Below are positions 14,137-22,318 of a stretch of DNA of 41,512 nt, piece after piece. Position 1 is the stretch's first letter, and each line of letters starts with the position of its first letter. The notes beneath the pieces were generated by a model. It did no database searches, was not told the DNA's origin, and saw only the letters and a program-made list of their open reading frames with translations. The stretch comes from CAZPUI01 sp964415525. Lineage in GTDB: Bacteria > Acidobacteriota > Holophagae > Holophagales > Holophagaceae. The position numbers were made by a program, and so were the translations under genes. The stretch is from the NCBI GenBank assembly GCA_964415525.1, contig CAYQAS010000028.1, forward strand, positions 1 to 41,512, read 5' to 3'.

Positions 14137-16284
14137 GTGATGCTGCGTACGTTGTTCGGGGGCTCGACGGGACCGCGTCGGTTGATGGGGCGCGCGGAGC
14201 CCCAGGACCAGCTGGTACCGCGCATCCCACTCATCTTCCTGGGGGTGATGTTTTGGGCCACGGCCATCTTCGGCAAGTTGGTCTGGCTCCAGGTCATCAA
14301 GCACCGCTACTACGAGAAGCTGGCGAGCCGTCAGCACTTCACCACCATCCCCATCCCCGCGGTGCGCGGAGAGCTTCGGGACCGCCGTGGGGAGAGCCTC
14401 GCAGTCAGTCGCCGGGTGGAGAGCCTCTTTGTGCATCCGGGCGTCTTCTATCCGGATGATGCCGGGGCGAAGGCAGACAGCCGTCAGTGGGGTGAACCCA
14501 ACCGCAAGATGGCGGAGCAGGTGGCAGCGAAACTGGCGCCGGTGCTCGACATGTCCAAGGCGCGGGTGATGGAGAAACTGTTGACGAAGAAGTCCTTCGT
14601 CTACCTCCAGCGGCAGTTGCTGCCGAGCAAGGCGGACGAGGTCCGGGCCCTCAAGCTCGAGCAGATCGGCTTCCTGCAGGAGAGCAAACGCGTCTATCCC
14701 ATGGGCAGCCTGGCCTGCCAGATCCTCGGATTCACGGACATCGACGGACTCGGCCAGCTGGGCATCGAACGGACCTACCAGGAGCAGCTGTCGGGGAAGG
14801 CCGGCAAGCTGGAAGCGCCCCGGGATGCCCGCGGGCGGCTGCTGATCCTCCAGGAGAACTACTCCAAGGTTCCGGTGAACGGCACCACGCTGCAGCTCAG
14901 CATCGACGCCAAGATCCAGCACATCGTGGAGCAGGTGCTCCAGGAGACGGTGGATACGCTTAATCCCAAAGGCGCCTACGCCGTGGTGGTGGATCCAAAT
15001 ACGGGAGAGATCCTGGCCATCGCCGGAACACCCACCTTCGATCCGAACCACCCACTCTCTCCCAAATTCCTTAACCGCGCAGACTCCGAACTCAGCCCCG
15101 CAGAAAAGGATGAGAAGCGGCTTGAAGTCGCCCGTCAGCTTCAGGCGCGCCGGGTGCGGCCCGTGGAGGACACCTACGAGCCCGGCTCCACCATGAAGAT
15201 CTTCACGGCGGCCATCGCCCTGGAGGAGCGCAAGGTGCAGCTCGGGGAGAAGATCAACTGCGCCAACCCCTGGAAATATGCGGACAAGGCGGTGACGGAC
15301 TCTCACCATCTGGGGGTGCTCAGCTTCGAGGAAGTACTTTGGCAGTCCTCGAATGTCGGTGCCGCCAAGATCGGTCTGCGCCTCGATCCGAATGTCCACT
15401 ATCAGTACTTGCGCAAGTTCGGCTTTGGCGAGAAGACCGGTCTCAACTTCCCCGGAGAATCCTCGGGCATCTTTGTGGCGCCGGATCGCTGGAGCAAGAC
15501 GAGCCAGCTCACCATCAGTTATGGGTACGGCATCTCCGTGACGCCTCTGCAGGCCCTGATGGCCGGATGCGCTCTGGCGAATGGGGGCCGATTGATGCAG
15601 CCCATTCTCGTGCAGAAGATCTTCAACGACCGCGGAGAGCTGATGCAGGAGAACCGGCCCAAGATCCGGCAACAGGTCATCAGTGAAGAGACCAGCGGCA
15701 TGATGCGGGAGGCCCTCAAGGGTGTCATCACCAACGGCACCGCCAAGAAGGCCGCGCTGGATGGCGGCGTGGAAGCCTTTGGGAAAACCGGTACCACCCG
15801 GAAATACGATGCCGCCACGCGTTCCTGGAACGCGAACAAGCACTACTCCTCTTTCATGGGCTTTTTCCCGGCGAACAAACCACAGTTCGGCATCCTCTTC
15901 ATGATCGACGAGCCCGGTCGTGGCCTCACCGGCGGAGACGTTGCGGCGCCCATGTTCAAGAAGGTGGGCGACGCGATCATGCGCTACCACACCACCGGGC
16001 ATTTCAAGGAGCAGGAGCCGGATAAGCGACTGCAGCTCTACCCCTGGCCAGCCAGTGGCGATGATGAGGCCCGGGTTCACGTGGAGCGGGGCAAGGTGCC
16101 GGATGTGAAGGGGCTGCCCCTGCGCAGCGCCATCTACCGCGTCATGCTCTCGGGCGGTACCGCCATGGTGGAGGACGGTGTGACGCTGCCCGCCGGCCCG
16201 GTCCAGGTGGTGGACCAGTGGCCCGTGCCTGGAAGCCCGCTGGAGACCGGAAAGCCGGTCCTCCTAAAAGTGAAAAGCCAATAA
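14137..16284 (+). CDS. ftsI: class B penicillin-binding protein FtsI (septal transpeptidase) with PASTA domain
   Basis: FtsI cross-links septal peptidoglycan in the periplasm with FtsW. The 715-residue product has one N-terminal transmembrane helix (about 31-52), a class B dimerisation domain (VRGELRDRRGESLAVS near residue 77), and a transpeptidase domain with SxxK at Ser351-Lys354 (GSTMK), SxN at 404-406 (SSN) and KTG at 550-552. A PASTA domain ends the protein (about 648-715, VPDVKGLPLRSAIYRVMLSGG). A charged insertion of about 45 residues (300-346) precedes the SxxK motif. The start is GTG at 14137, ten bases after AGGGAG; an ATG follows at 14140. It lies 40 bp after ftsL and 35 bp before murE. 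PASTA-bearing FtsI homologues are best known in Gram-positives but also occur elsewhere. Confidence 0.94.
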   Translation: MMLRTLFGGSTGPRRLMGRAEPQDQLVPRIPLIFLGVMFWATAIFGKLVWLQVIKHRYYEKLASRQHFTTIPIPAVRGELRDRRGESLAVSRRVESLFVHPGVFYPDDAGAKADSRQWGEPNRKMAEQVAAKLAPVLDMSKARVMEKLLTKKSFVYLQRQLLPSKADEVRALKLEQIGFLQESKRVYPMGSLACQILGFTDIDGLGQLGIERTYQEQLSGKAGKLEAPRDARGRLLILQENYSKVPVNGTTLQLSIDAKIQHIVEQVLQETVDTLNPKGAYAVVVDPNTGEILAIAGTPTFDPNHPLSPKFLNRADSELSPAEKDEKRLEVARQLQARRVRPVEDTYEPGSTMKIFTAAIALEERKVQLGEKINCANPWKYADKAVTDSHHLGVLSFEEVLWQSSNVGAAKIGLRLDPNVHYQYLRKFGFGEKTGLNFPGESSGIFVAPDRWSKTSQLTISYGYGISVTPLQALMAGCALANGGRLMQPILVQKIFNDRGELMQENRPKIRQQVISEETSGMMREALKGVITNGTAKKAALDGGVEAFGKTGTTRKYDAATRSWNANKHYSSFMGFFPANKPQFGILFMIDEPGRGLTGGDVAAPMFKKVGDAIMRYHTTGHFKEQEPDKRLQLYPWPASGDDEARVHVERGKVPDVKGLPLRSAIYRVMLSGGTAMVEDGVTLPAGPVQVVDQWPVPGSPLETGKPVLLKVKSQ

Positions 16285-16319
16285 AGGCCCGCTTCGAGGC
16301 CGTGAACGCGAGGTGGGTG

Positions 16320-17819
16320 ATGCGAATCCTGGAGTGGGCCAAGTCCCGCGGATATGCCACGGCGGGTGTCGATGTGGACATCGCGCAGGTGGGATGCGAC
16401 AGCCGTGAAGTGGGCCCGGGCTGGGCATTCGTGGCACTCCAGGGCGAGAAGGTGGACGGTGTGGACTTCGTACCCGCAGTGGTTGCCAAGGGCGTGCGGG
16501 CGGTGCTGGCGGAGCGTCCGCTGGACCTCGGACCGGACGTGGCCTTCGTCCAGATTCCCGAAGGCCGTGCCGCCATGGCGGACCTCGCGCGGGAGGTCTA
16601 TGGCTGCCCGGATAAAGCGTTGGCGCTGATCGGCGTGACGGGCACCAACGGCAAGACCACCACCACCATGTTGATGCGACAGTTGCTGTCCGCTTTTGGG
16701 CAGGGCTGTGGACTCATCGGCACCGTGGAGCTGGCTGCCGGAAATCACGTGCAGGAGGCCACTCGCACGAGCCCTGAGAGCCCCGTCTTCTACCGCTGGC
16801 TGCGCAAAAGCGCCGATGCAGGGGATGCGGCACTGGCGATCGAGGTCTCGAGTCACGCCCTCTGCATGGACCGAGTGCGGAGCGCGCGGTTCAAGGTGGG
16901 CTGCTTCACGAACCTGACCCAGGACCACCTCGACTACCACAAGACCATGGAGGCCTACTTCGAGGCCAAGGCGCGGCTCTTCGACCAATGCGAGCGGGGC
17001 CTCGTGAATGCCGATGACGCCCACGGGCGCCTCCTTGCGGAGACTCGGGGCCTCCGCACGTACGCCGTGGACCGGGAGGCCGACTACCAGGTGCTGGACC
17101 TGCGCCTCTCCCCCACCGGCACGAGCTTCCTTCTGCAGTCGCCCTTCGGCACTTTCCCGGTGGAGAGCCCGCTCCTGGGGCGATTCAACCTCTACAACCT
17201 ACTGTCGGCGCTCGCGACCCTCTCGGAGGCGGGTTTCGATCTCGCGTCCCTCGTGGGGGCGGTGCCGCAGGTGAAGGGTGCGCCGGGCCGCCTGGAGCGC
17301 GTGGATTTGGGCCAACCTTTCGGAGTCATGGTGGACTACGCTCACACCCCCGATGCGCTGGAGAAGCTGCTGGCGGCGGGCAAGGACCTCCTCCCAGTGG
17401 GGGGGCGGCTGCACGTGCTCTTCGGTTGTGGCGGGGATCGCGACCGCACGAAGCGTCCCATCATGGCGGCGGCGGTGGCCTCCGTGGCGGATGTGCTCTG
17501 GCACACCTCCGACAACACCCGCACGGAAGACCCCGAGCAGATCCTGGATGACGCCGCCCCCGGCATTCCCGAGGCCCTTCGGCAGGATGCCTCCCGTTAC
17601 CACCGCATCGCGGATCGCGCCTTGGCGGTGGAGGCTGCACTGAAGGACTGCCACCCCGGCGACCTGCTCCTGCTGGCGGGCAAGGGCCACGAACCCTACC
17701 AGGAGGTCATGGGGGTGAAGCATCCGTACAGCGATCGAAGTGCCGTGGAGGCGGTGCTGGGTGGCCGGTCGGTGGCCCGCCCCTGGGCGGAGGAGCTCCG
17801 GCAGGTATCGACGGATTAA
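16320..17819 (+). CDS. murE: UDP-N-acetylmuramoyl-tripeptide synthetase MurE
   Basis: MurE is the cytoplasmic ATP-dependent ligase that adds the third residue (meso-diaminopimelate or lysine) to UDP-MurNAc-L-Ala-D-Glu. The 499-residue product has the Mur ligase N-domain, the ATP loop GVTGTNGKTTTT near residue 105, EVSSHAL, NLTQDHLDYH, and the C-domain with DYAHTPDALEKLL and FGCGGDRDRTKRP. The substrate-selecting motif, DNPR in diaminopimelate enzymes, reads DNTR here; the Arg that contacts the diaminopimelate carboxylate is kept, so diaminopimelate is the likely substrate. The start at 16320 has GAGG six bases upstream; the frame is open from 16218 inside ftsI. It is the last gene of this dcw segment; the next gene is an opposing kinase. 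Confidence 0.95.
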   Translation: MRILEWAKSRGYATAGVDVDIAQVGCDSREVGPGWAFVALQGEKVDGVDFVPAVVAKGVRAVLAERPLDLGPDVAFVQIPEGRAAMADLAREVYGCPDKALALIGVTGTNGKTTTTMLMRQLLSAFGQGCGLIGTVELAAGNHVQEATRTSPESPVFYRWLRKSADAGDAALAIEVSSHALCMDRVRSARFKVGCFTNLTQDHLDYHKTMEAYFEAKARLFDQCERGLVNADDAHGRLLAETRGLRTYAVDREADYQVLDLRLSPTGTSFLLQSPFGTFPVESPLLGRFNLYNLLSALATLSEAGFDLASLVGAVPQVKGAPGRLERVDLGQPFGVMVDYAHTPDALEKLLAAGKDLLPVGGRLHVLFGCGGDRDRTKRPIMAAAVASVADVLWHTSDNTRTEDPEQILDDAAPGIPEALRQDASRYHRIADRALAVEAALKDCHPGDLLLLAGKGHEPYQEVMGVKHPYSDRSAVEAVLGGRSVARPWAEELRQVSTD

Positions 17820-17965
17820 GGTCGGGGGGCGCCTTGGCATCGGCGTCCTCGTCGCGGAGCCGCTTTGGGGCGGTACCCACGACGCGGGGCAATGGGCGCG
17901 CCACTTGCGGCGACTGCCTGACGAAGTGCCCCAAGGGCATCGCCATCCCGTAGCGCCTCGTGGAA

Positions 17966-20539
17966 TCACATCGCGGCTGGATGGCCTGATCCGCCGTTCC
18001 GGAGCAGCTTGCGCAGGGCCCTTGCGGCCTGGGCATAGGTATAAGGCTTCTGCAGGAATGCCGAGCCTGGGAGGGCGTCGGCCTCTTGGGGCGGATAGGC
18101 GCTGCACAGGAGGATGGGGAGCCGCGGATCCTGTTCCCGGATGGCCTCCGCGACCTCCAGACCATTCCAGCCAGGCATGTCGTGGTCCAGCATGACGGCA
18201 GCGAGACGTGCTCGGTTGGCCTCGAAGAGGGTCCAGGCGGTCTGTCCATCGGGAGCCTCGAGCACCTGCATTCCCAAGTGCTCCAGGAGGCGAGCGGTGC
18301 TCTCCCGGATCCCTGGCTCATCCTCCGCCAGCAGTACCAGTCCCTCCAATGGCCTGTCGGTGCTTGCTGCCTCTGTCTCAGACTGGGATGCGTCGGCCTC
18401 CCTGGCGACGGCAGGGAGCAGCACCTCGAATCGGGTGCCCACATTAGGAGTCGACTGCACGAGAATCCCACCCCGGTGAGCCTTCAGGATGCCGCGAATC
18501 GCGCTCAATCCCAGGCCGTGTCCCGTGGCCTTAGTGGTAAAGAACGGATCGAAGATCCGGGCAAGCACCTCCGGCGTCATGCCAAGGCCGTCGTCTTCCA
18601 CCGTGAGGCTGAGGTAGTCTCCGGGCATCAGATTCTGATCGCGGAGCAAGGTGCTGCAGGTCTCCGCATCCACCAGCCGAAGGCAAGTGCTGAGTCGCAC
18701 GGTGCCCGGTCGGTCGCCCATGGCCTCCCCGGCGTTCACCACCAGGTTCATCACCACCTGCTGAAGCTGCACGGGATCCCCCAGGCAGGGTGGAAGGTCG
18801 TCTGCGAGACGCTGCTTGAGCACGATCTTCTTGCTGCGGGAAACGGCCAGAAGATCCGCCATGTCCTCCACGAGGTGATTGATCTGCAGCGTTTCCACGG
18901 CGGGACGACCTCGCCCAGAGTAGGTGAGCAGGGAGCGGGCGAGGTCAGCCGCCCGGCGGATGCTGGCTTCGGCACGCTCGAAGGAGAATTCGGATGGACG
19001 GCCTTCCTCCACATCCATTCGGGCGAGGGTCAGGTACCCCAGCACGGCGGACAGGAGATTGTTGAAATCGTGGGCGATACCGCCCGCCATCAGGCCGAGG
19101 CTCTCCATTTTCTGGCTGGCGAAGAGGGCCTGTCTTTCCCGGTGTCGCTCTGTGCTGTCCCGGGCCACCCAGAGCACGCAGCGGCGCCCCTCGAAGGGGT
19201 GTCCCATGGGAGCGATCCGGGCTTCGAAGTGGCGGGGACCGGAAAGGGTCACCAGCTCATAGTCCATGTCGAAGATTCGGTCCTGGTCCAGCGCCACATG
19301 GATGGCCTCCAACGCCCGGGAGGCGAGGGCGCTGGGCAGGATATCGGTCACGCGTTTTCGAAGGAGGTTTTCCTGGGGCGCCGCCAGGATGCCTGGATCG
19401 CGGCTCAGGATCTCGAGGTAGGTGCCCTCTTCATCCAGCACCAGCATGGCGTCCGGCATGACCCGGGTGATGGCCTGAAGGCGGCTGGCGGAAACCAGGA
19501 GCTCACTTCGGGCTTGAACCGCATCCTCCTGGGCCGCCTCACGCGCCTGCCGGAGTTTCCGGAAGGCATGGCTCAGGATCCAGCCCGTCTGCAGGCTGAG
19601 CAGGCCAAGGAGCCAGGGCAGGAGGCCCTCCTGAAGCGGGAGGAAGTGGGCCTCTGCCGTGGCGTGGATCTGCCATGCGCTATCCCCCAGATCGAGGATG
19701 CGTGCGCCCGTGAGGGCCCCACCCAGGATGCGCTGGGTGAAGCCCGGCACGGGGGTTGAAGTCGGCAGAAGGGGACGTCCGTCATGTGCCGCGACCTGAA
19801 GGTGGATGGCGGATCCTTCCAGCCCCGCCCGTGCCTCTTCAACGAGCTGGTGCACCAGGAAGCTCGCGTTGATGCAGCCGATGTAGTGAGCCCGTCGTGC
19901 CTCGATGGTGGCGGGCACCTCGGGCAGGTCGTAGGCCGCAAGGCGAAGCACCACCCCTGGGCCGCCTTGGGGCGCCTGGGCCAAGGTGAGTGGTGGAGTG
20001 GATTGGAGGCGCCCGGTATCCCGAGCGGCCCGGAGAGACTCGCCCTGAACCGGGGAACTGGCGCTATTGAATCCGAAGCCACCGCGATTCGGGGTCTCCG
20101 GCTCGGCATAGCTGAGGATGGTGTCGCCATCGAATCCGAGTCCGGGGCGGATCTGCAGGTCGAGGCGCTTGTGTTCCCGCCGAAGGGATTCGATCAGGGC
20201 CTCAGCACCGCCCTCGGGCACCGCCCGTCCGTAGACGAGGCCCATGAGCCCTGGAAATCGGTGCGGCAGGTCCTGGGGTGCCAGGAAGGCATGGAGCTTC
20301 TCGCGATCGAGTTGGCCGGCGCCTTGGATGAAGCCCCGGGTGGCGCGTTGAAGGTCTTCGTAGAGGCGCAGGCGCTCCTGGATCTGGAGCTGGGCGGTGG
20401 ATAAGGCCGAGTCAAAGCGCAGCCTGGCCCGCTGCTGCACCATGGACCGGCTCAACAGGACCACGGCCGCAGACACCGCCAGACTCAACCCGAAGGCGAG
20501 GCGGGAGGGAAGGGCGAGGTTGCGGAGGGCCAGGTGCAT
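17966..20539 (-). CDS. hybrid sensor histidine kinase with CHASE, PAS and receiver domains
   Basis: The 857-residue protein begins with a transmembrane helix (about 12-32). An extracytoplasmic CHASE-type domain follows (about 65-290), marked by RATRGFIQGAGQLDREKLHAFL and FPGLMGLVYGRAV. A second membrane helix (about 297-318) leads to a PAS domain (about 345-455). The HisKA domain has His490 in GGIAHDFNNLL, and the HATPase has NLVVNAGEAM, VEDDGLGM and GHGLGLSAIRGI. A C-terminal receiver (about 732-850) has LLAEDEP, VMLDHDMPGWNG and KPY. It probably senses a periplasmic small molecule and may keep or pass on its phosphate; no separate regulator or phosphotransfer gene is adjacent. It lies 63 bp downstream of the transpeptidase-SpoIID gene on the same strand and may be part of that operon. 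It converges with murE across a 146-bp gap containing only a short TGCCC-CAA-GGGCA stem (17927-17939). Confidence 0.92.
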   Translation of the reverse strand: MHLALRNLALPSRLAFGLSLAVSAAVVLLSRSMVQQRARLRFDSALSTAQLQIQERLRLYEDLQRATRGFIQGAGQLDREKLHAFLAPQDLPHRFPGLMGLVYGRAVPEGGAEALIESLRREHKRLDLQIRPGLGFDGDTILSYAEPETPNRGGFGFNSASSPVQGESLRAARDTGRLQSTPPLTLAQAPQGGPGVVLRLAAYDLPEVPATIEARRAHYIGCINASFLVHQLVEEARAGLEGSAIHLQVAAHDGRPLLPTSTPVPGFTQRILGGALTGARILDLGDSAWQIHATAEAHFLPLQEGLLPWLLGLLSLQTGWILSHAFRKLRQAREAAQEDAVQARSELLVSASRLQAITRVMPDAMLVLDEEGTYLEILSRDPGILAAPQENLLRKRVTDILPSALASRALEAIHVALDQDRIFDMDYELVTLSGPRHFEARIAPMGHPFEGRRCVLWVARDSTERHRERQALFASQKMESLGLMAGGIAHDFNNLLSAVLGYLTLARMDVEEGRPSEFSFERAEASIRRAADLARSLLTYSGRGRPAVETLQINHLVEDMADLLAVSRSKKIVLKQRLADDLPPCLGDPVQLQQVVMNLVVNAGEAMGDRPGTVRLSTCLRLVDAETCSTLLRDQNLMPGDYLSLTVEDDGLGMTPEVLARIFDPFFTTKATGHGLGLSAIRGILKAHRGGILVQSTPNVGTRFEVLLPAVAREADASQSETEAASTDRPLEGLVLLAEDEPGIRESTARLLEHLGMQVLEAPDGQTAWTLFEANRARLAAVMLDHDMPGWNGLEVAEAIREQDPRLPILLCSAYPPQEADALPGSAFLQKPYTYAQAARALRKLLRNGGSGHPAAM

Positions 20540-20602
20540 GGAGATCCGGGTGAGGGCTTCTTATCGGCTGGATGCTCGTTCAGGTTCAGGATTGGGTGCG
20601 GG

Positions 20603-22318
20603 CTAACTCCCCAGACAGAGCCCCACGCGGTGCCCCTGGCCGCGACCGCGGACCTCCCAGCCACCGGGAACCGGCTCGAGGCCATCGGCGGGGCTGGGGA
20701 GCGCATCCCACCCCAGGATGGCGGCGAGCTGGCGATGGGCGTCGTCGTAGCGGAAGTCCTGGGATCCTCCGAGCCAGCCCACGCGGAGGTGCCAAGTGCC
20801 TGCCTTCCATACGACGGAGAGCGATTGGGGGAGTCGCCCGAAGGCCCGGCGCAGGTCGTCGGCCTTCCAGACGCGTCTCCATGGCGCCGCCTCCGCTGCG
20901 CTGTGGCGCGGACAAGACTCCACCGCCATCTCTCCGGAAGCCCAGAGGGCCTGGGACGAAAGCGGTTCCCCCCCGCAGTGGGCGCTCCATGCGGCGGGGC
21001 CGGGCTCCTGGGCGCGTTCCAGCATGGCGCGCCATTCCCGCTCGGTGGGAGGAGGATCGATGGGTTCACGAATTACCCGCGCGCGGATGGGCGAGGCCCA
21101 GTCCAGGCGCGGGCCTTCCCCGATGTACCAGGCGCAGTGCGTGGAATCGCAGACATCGGCCTCCGAGTGGCGGGGGCCCCGGGCGAGAAACCGCAGGACC
21201 GCGGCTCCCAGGGCCATCCGACGATCGTCCATCGCCCCGGGCAGTTCTGCGGCGAGCACACCCGCCACATAGTCCCGGAGGGGGACCCGTGCCACCGCGG
21301 CGACGGCACCCGAGGCTTCAGAAATCCCTGAGAGGCTGCCATGGAGACGCCTCAGCAGCTGTCCAGGGGCGTGCAGTTCGAGGTGACCGGGACCGACGCG
21401 ATCTCCCGGGCCGAGCCGACGCTCGGCGCCAGGGCCGATGTAGCCGTCGCCCCAAGGCAGGGGGACCGCCTCCAGATTGCGTACTGAAATGGCTCCTGGG
21501 AGGAGGCCGAAGAGCCGCACCGTGACGTCGGTCTGGGGGGCCACCCTTCCCGCCTTCCGCAGCAGGGGCGTCACCCAGGTTCTGGGCCGGGCAAGGGGTT
21601 CCGCCAAGGCCTGGGCGGCCTCCCGCCCTGTTCCGTGCTCGAGCCGGGCAAGGACGGCCCATCCCGCTTCATCCATCACCAGGGTCCAGCCGGTGGTATG
21701 CCGGGGATCCTCATCCACGCTGGGAACGGTGCCAGTCTTGGCCAGGAAGCCGCGTTGGCGGATGCCCTTGGCGGTGCCGGTAAGAGCTGCCTCCCGCAGC
21801 CCCCGCAGCACTTGCTGTCGGACAGCCTCCGTCGCCTCCCAGGGCTCGCTTCGCAGGCGGACATAGGCCTCCAGTAGGACCTCGGGAAGGATCCGGAGTC
21901 CGGGTTCCAGTCCGATGGCCTGATCCGCGCGTTCGGGCGTGCCAAGGAAACTCTCCTGCCGGAAGATGCGCTGGCGTTGAGGGAGGGGGGTCGCCTCCGC
22001 CAGCTCCCGGAAATACGCGTTGCAGGAGGTCGCCAGGGCTTCCTGCAATCCCAGGATGCCGTGCCCGCGCTTCTGCCAGCATCCGCTGGCGGGCGAGCAG
22101 GCGATGCGCGGCGGTTCCGCGTCGGGATGGGCCAGGGCCCAGGCTTTGGCCACGAAGGGCTTCATCAGGGAGCCCACCGCCTGGGGGCCGAGAGGCGCAC
22201 CGACATCCTGGACGTGGCCAGCGGCCTCCCGCCGCCACGTGACGAGGCGGGAGGTCTGGGCGGACAGGAGGCCGAAAGCGGTTCCTGCGGCCGCCAGCAG
22301 GCGCAGGGCAGCCTTCAC
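20603..22318 (-). CDS. exported fusion of penicillin-binding transpeptidase-like domain and SpoIID-like domain
   Basis: The 571-residue product starts with a signal peptide (KAALRLLAAAGTAFGLLSAQ). A compact transpeptidase-like domain follows with all three penicillin-binding motifs: SxxK at 50-53 (SLMK), SxN at 98-100 (SCN) and KTG at 194-196 (AKTGT). The local context SPASGCWQKRGHGILGLQEA is typical of class B PBPs. The second half (about 260-571) is SpoIID-like: VPLRDYVAGVLAAELP with candidate catalytic Glu358, a Cys390-x3-His394-Cys395 motif resembling the SpoIID zinc site, and a C-terminal GRGQGHRVGL. SpoIID enzymes cleave peptidoglycan glycan strands. The start is GTG at 22318, overlapping the upstream stop by 4 bp; an open frame to 23608 is antisense-style shadow of the upstream gene. 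The SxxK-to-KTG distance (about 144 residues) is short for a PBP, so activity is uncertain. Confidence 0.85.
   Translation of the reverse strand: MKAALRLLAAAGTAFGLLSAQTSRLVTWRREAAGHVQDVGAPLGPQAVGSLMKPFVAKAWALAHPDAEPPRIACSPASGCWQKRGHGILGLQEALATSCNAYFRELAEATPLPQRQRIFRQESFLGTPERADQAIGLEPGLRILPEVLLEAYVRLRSEPWEATEAVRQQVLRGLREAALTGTAKGIRQRGFLAKTGTVPSVDEDPRHTTGWTLVMDEAGWAVLARLEHGTGREAAQALAEPLARPRTWVTPLLRKAGRVAPQTDVTVRLFGLLPGAISVRNLEAVPLPWGDGYIGPGAERRLGPGDRVGPGHLELHAPGQLLRRLHGSLSGISEASGAVAAVARVPLRDYVAGVLAAELPGAMDDRRMALGAAVLRFLARGPRHSEADVCDSTHCAWYIGEGPRLDWASPIRARVIREPIDPPPTEREWRAMLERAQEPGPAAWSAHCGGEPLSSQALWASGEMAVESCPRHSAAEAAPWRRVWKADDLRRAFGRLPQSLSVVWKAGTWHLRVGWLGGSQDFRYDDAHRQLAAILGWDALPSPADGLEPVPGGWEVRGRGQGHRVGLCLGS

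Noticed and set aside
14023..16080. 685-codon minus-strand frame opposite ftsI
   Set aside because: Antisense to a gene with SxxK, SxN and KTG motifs; composition is typical of shadow frames.
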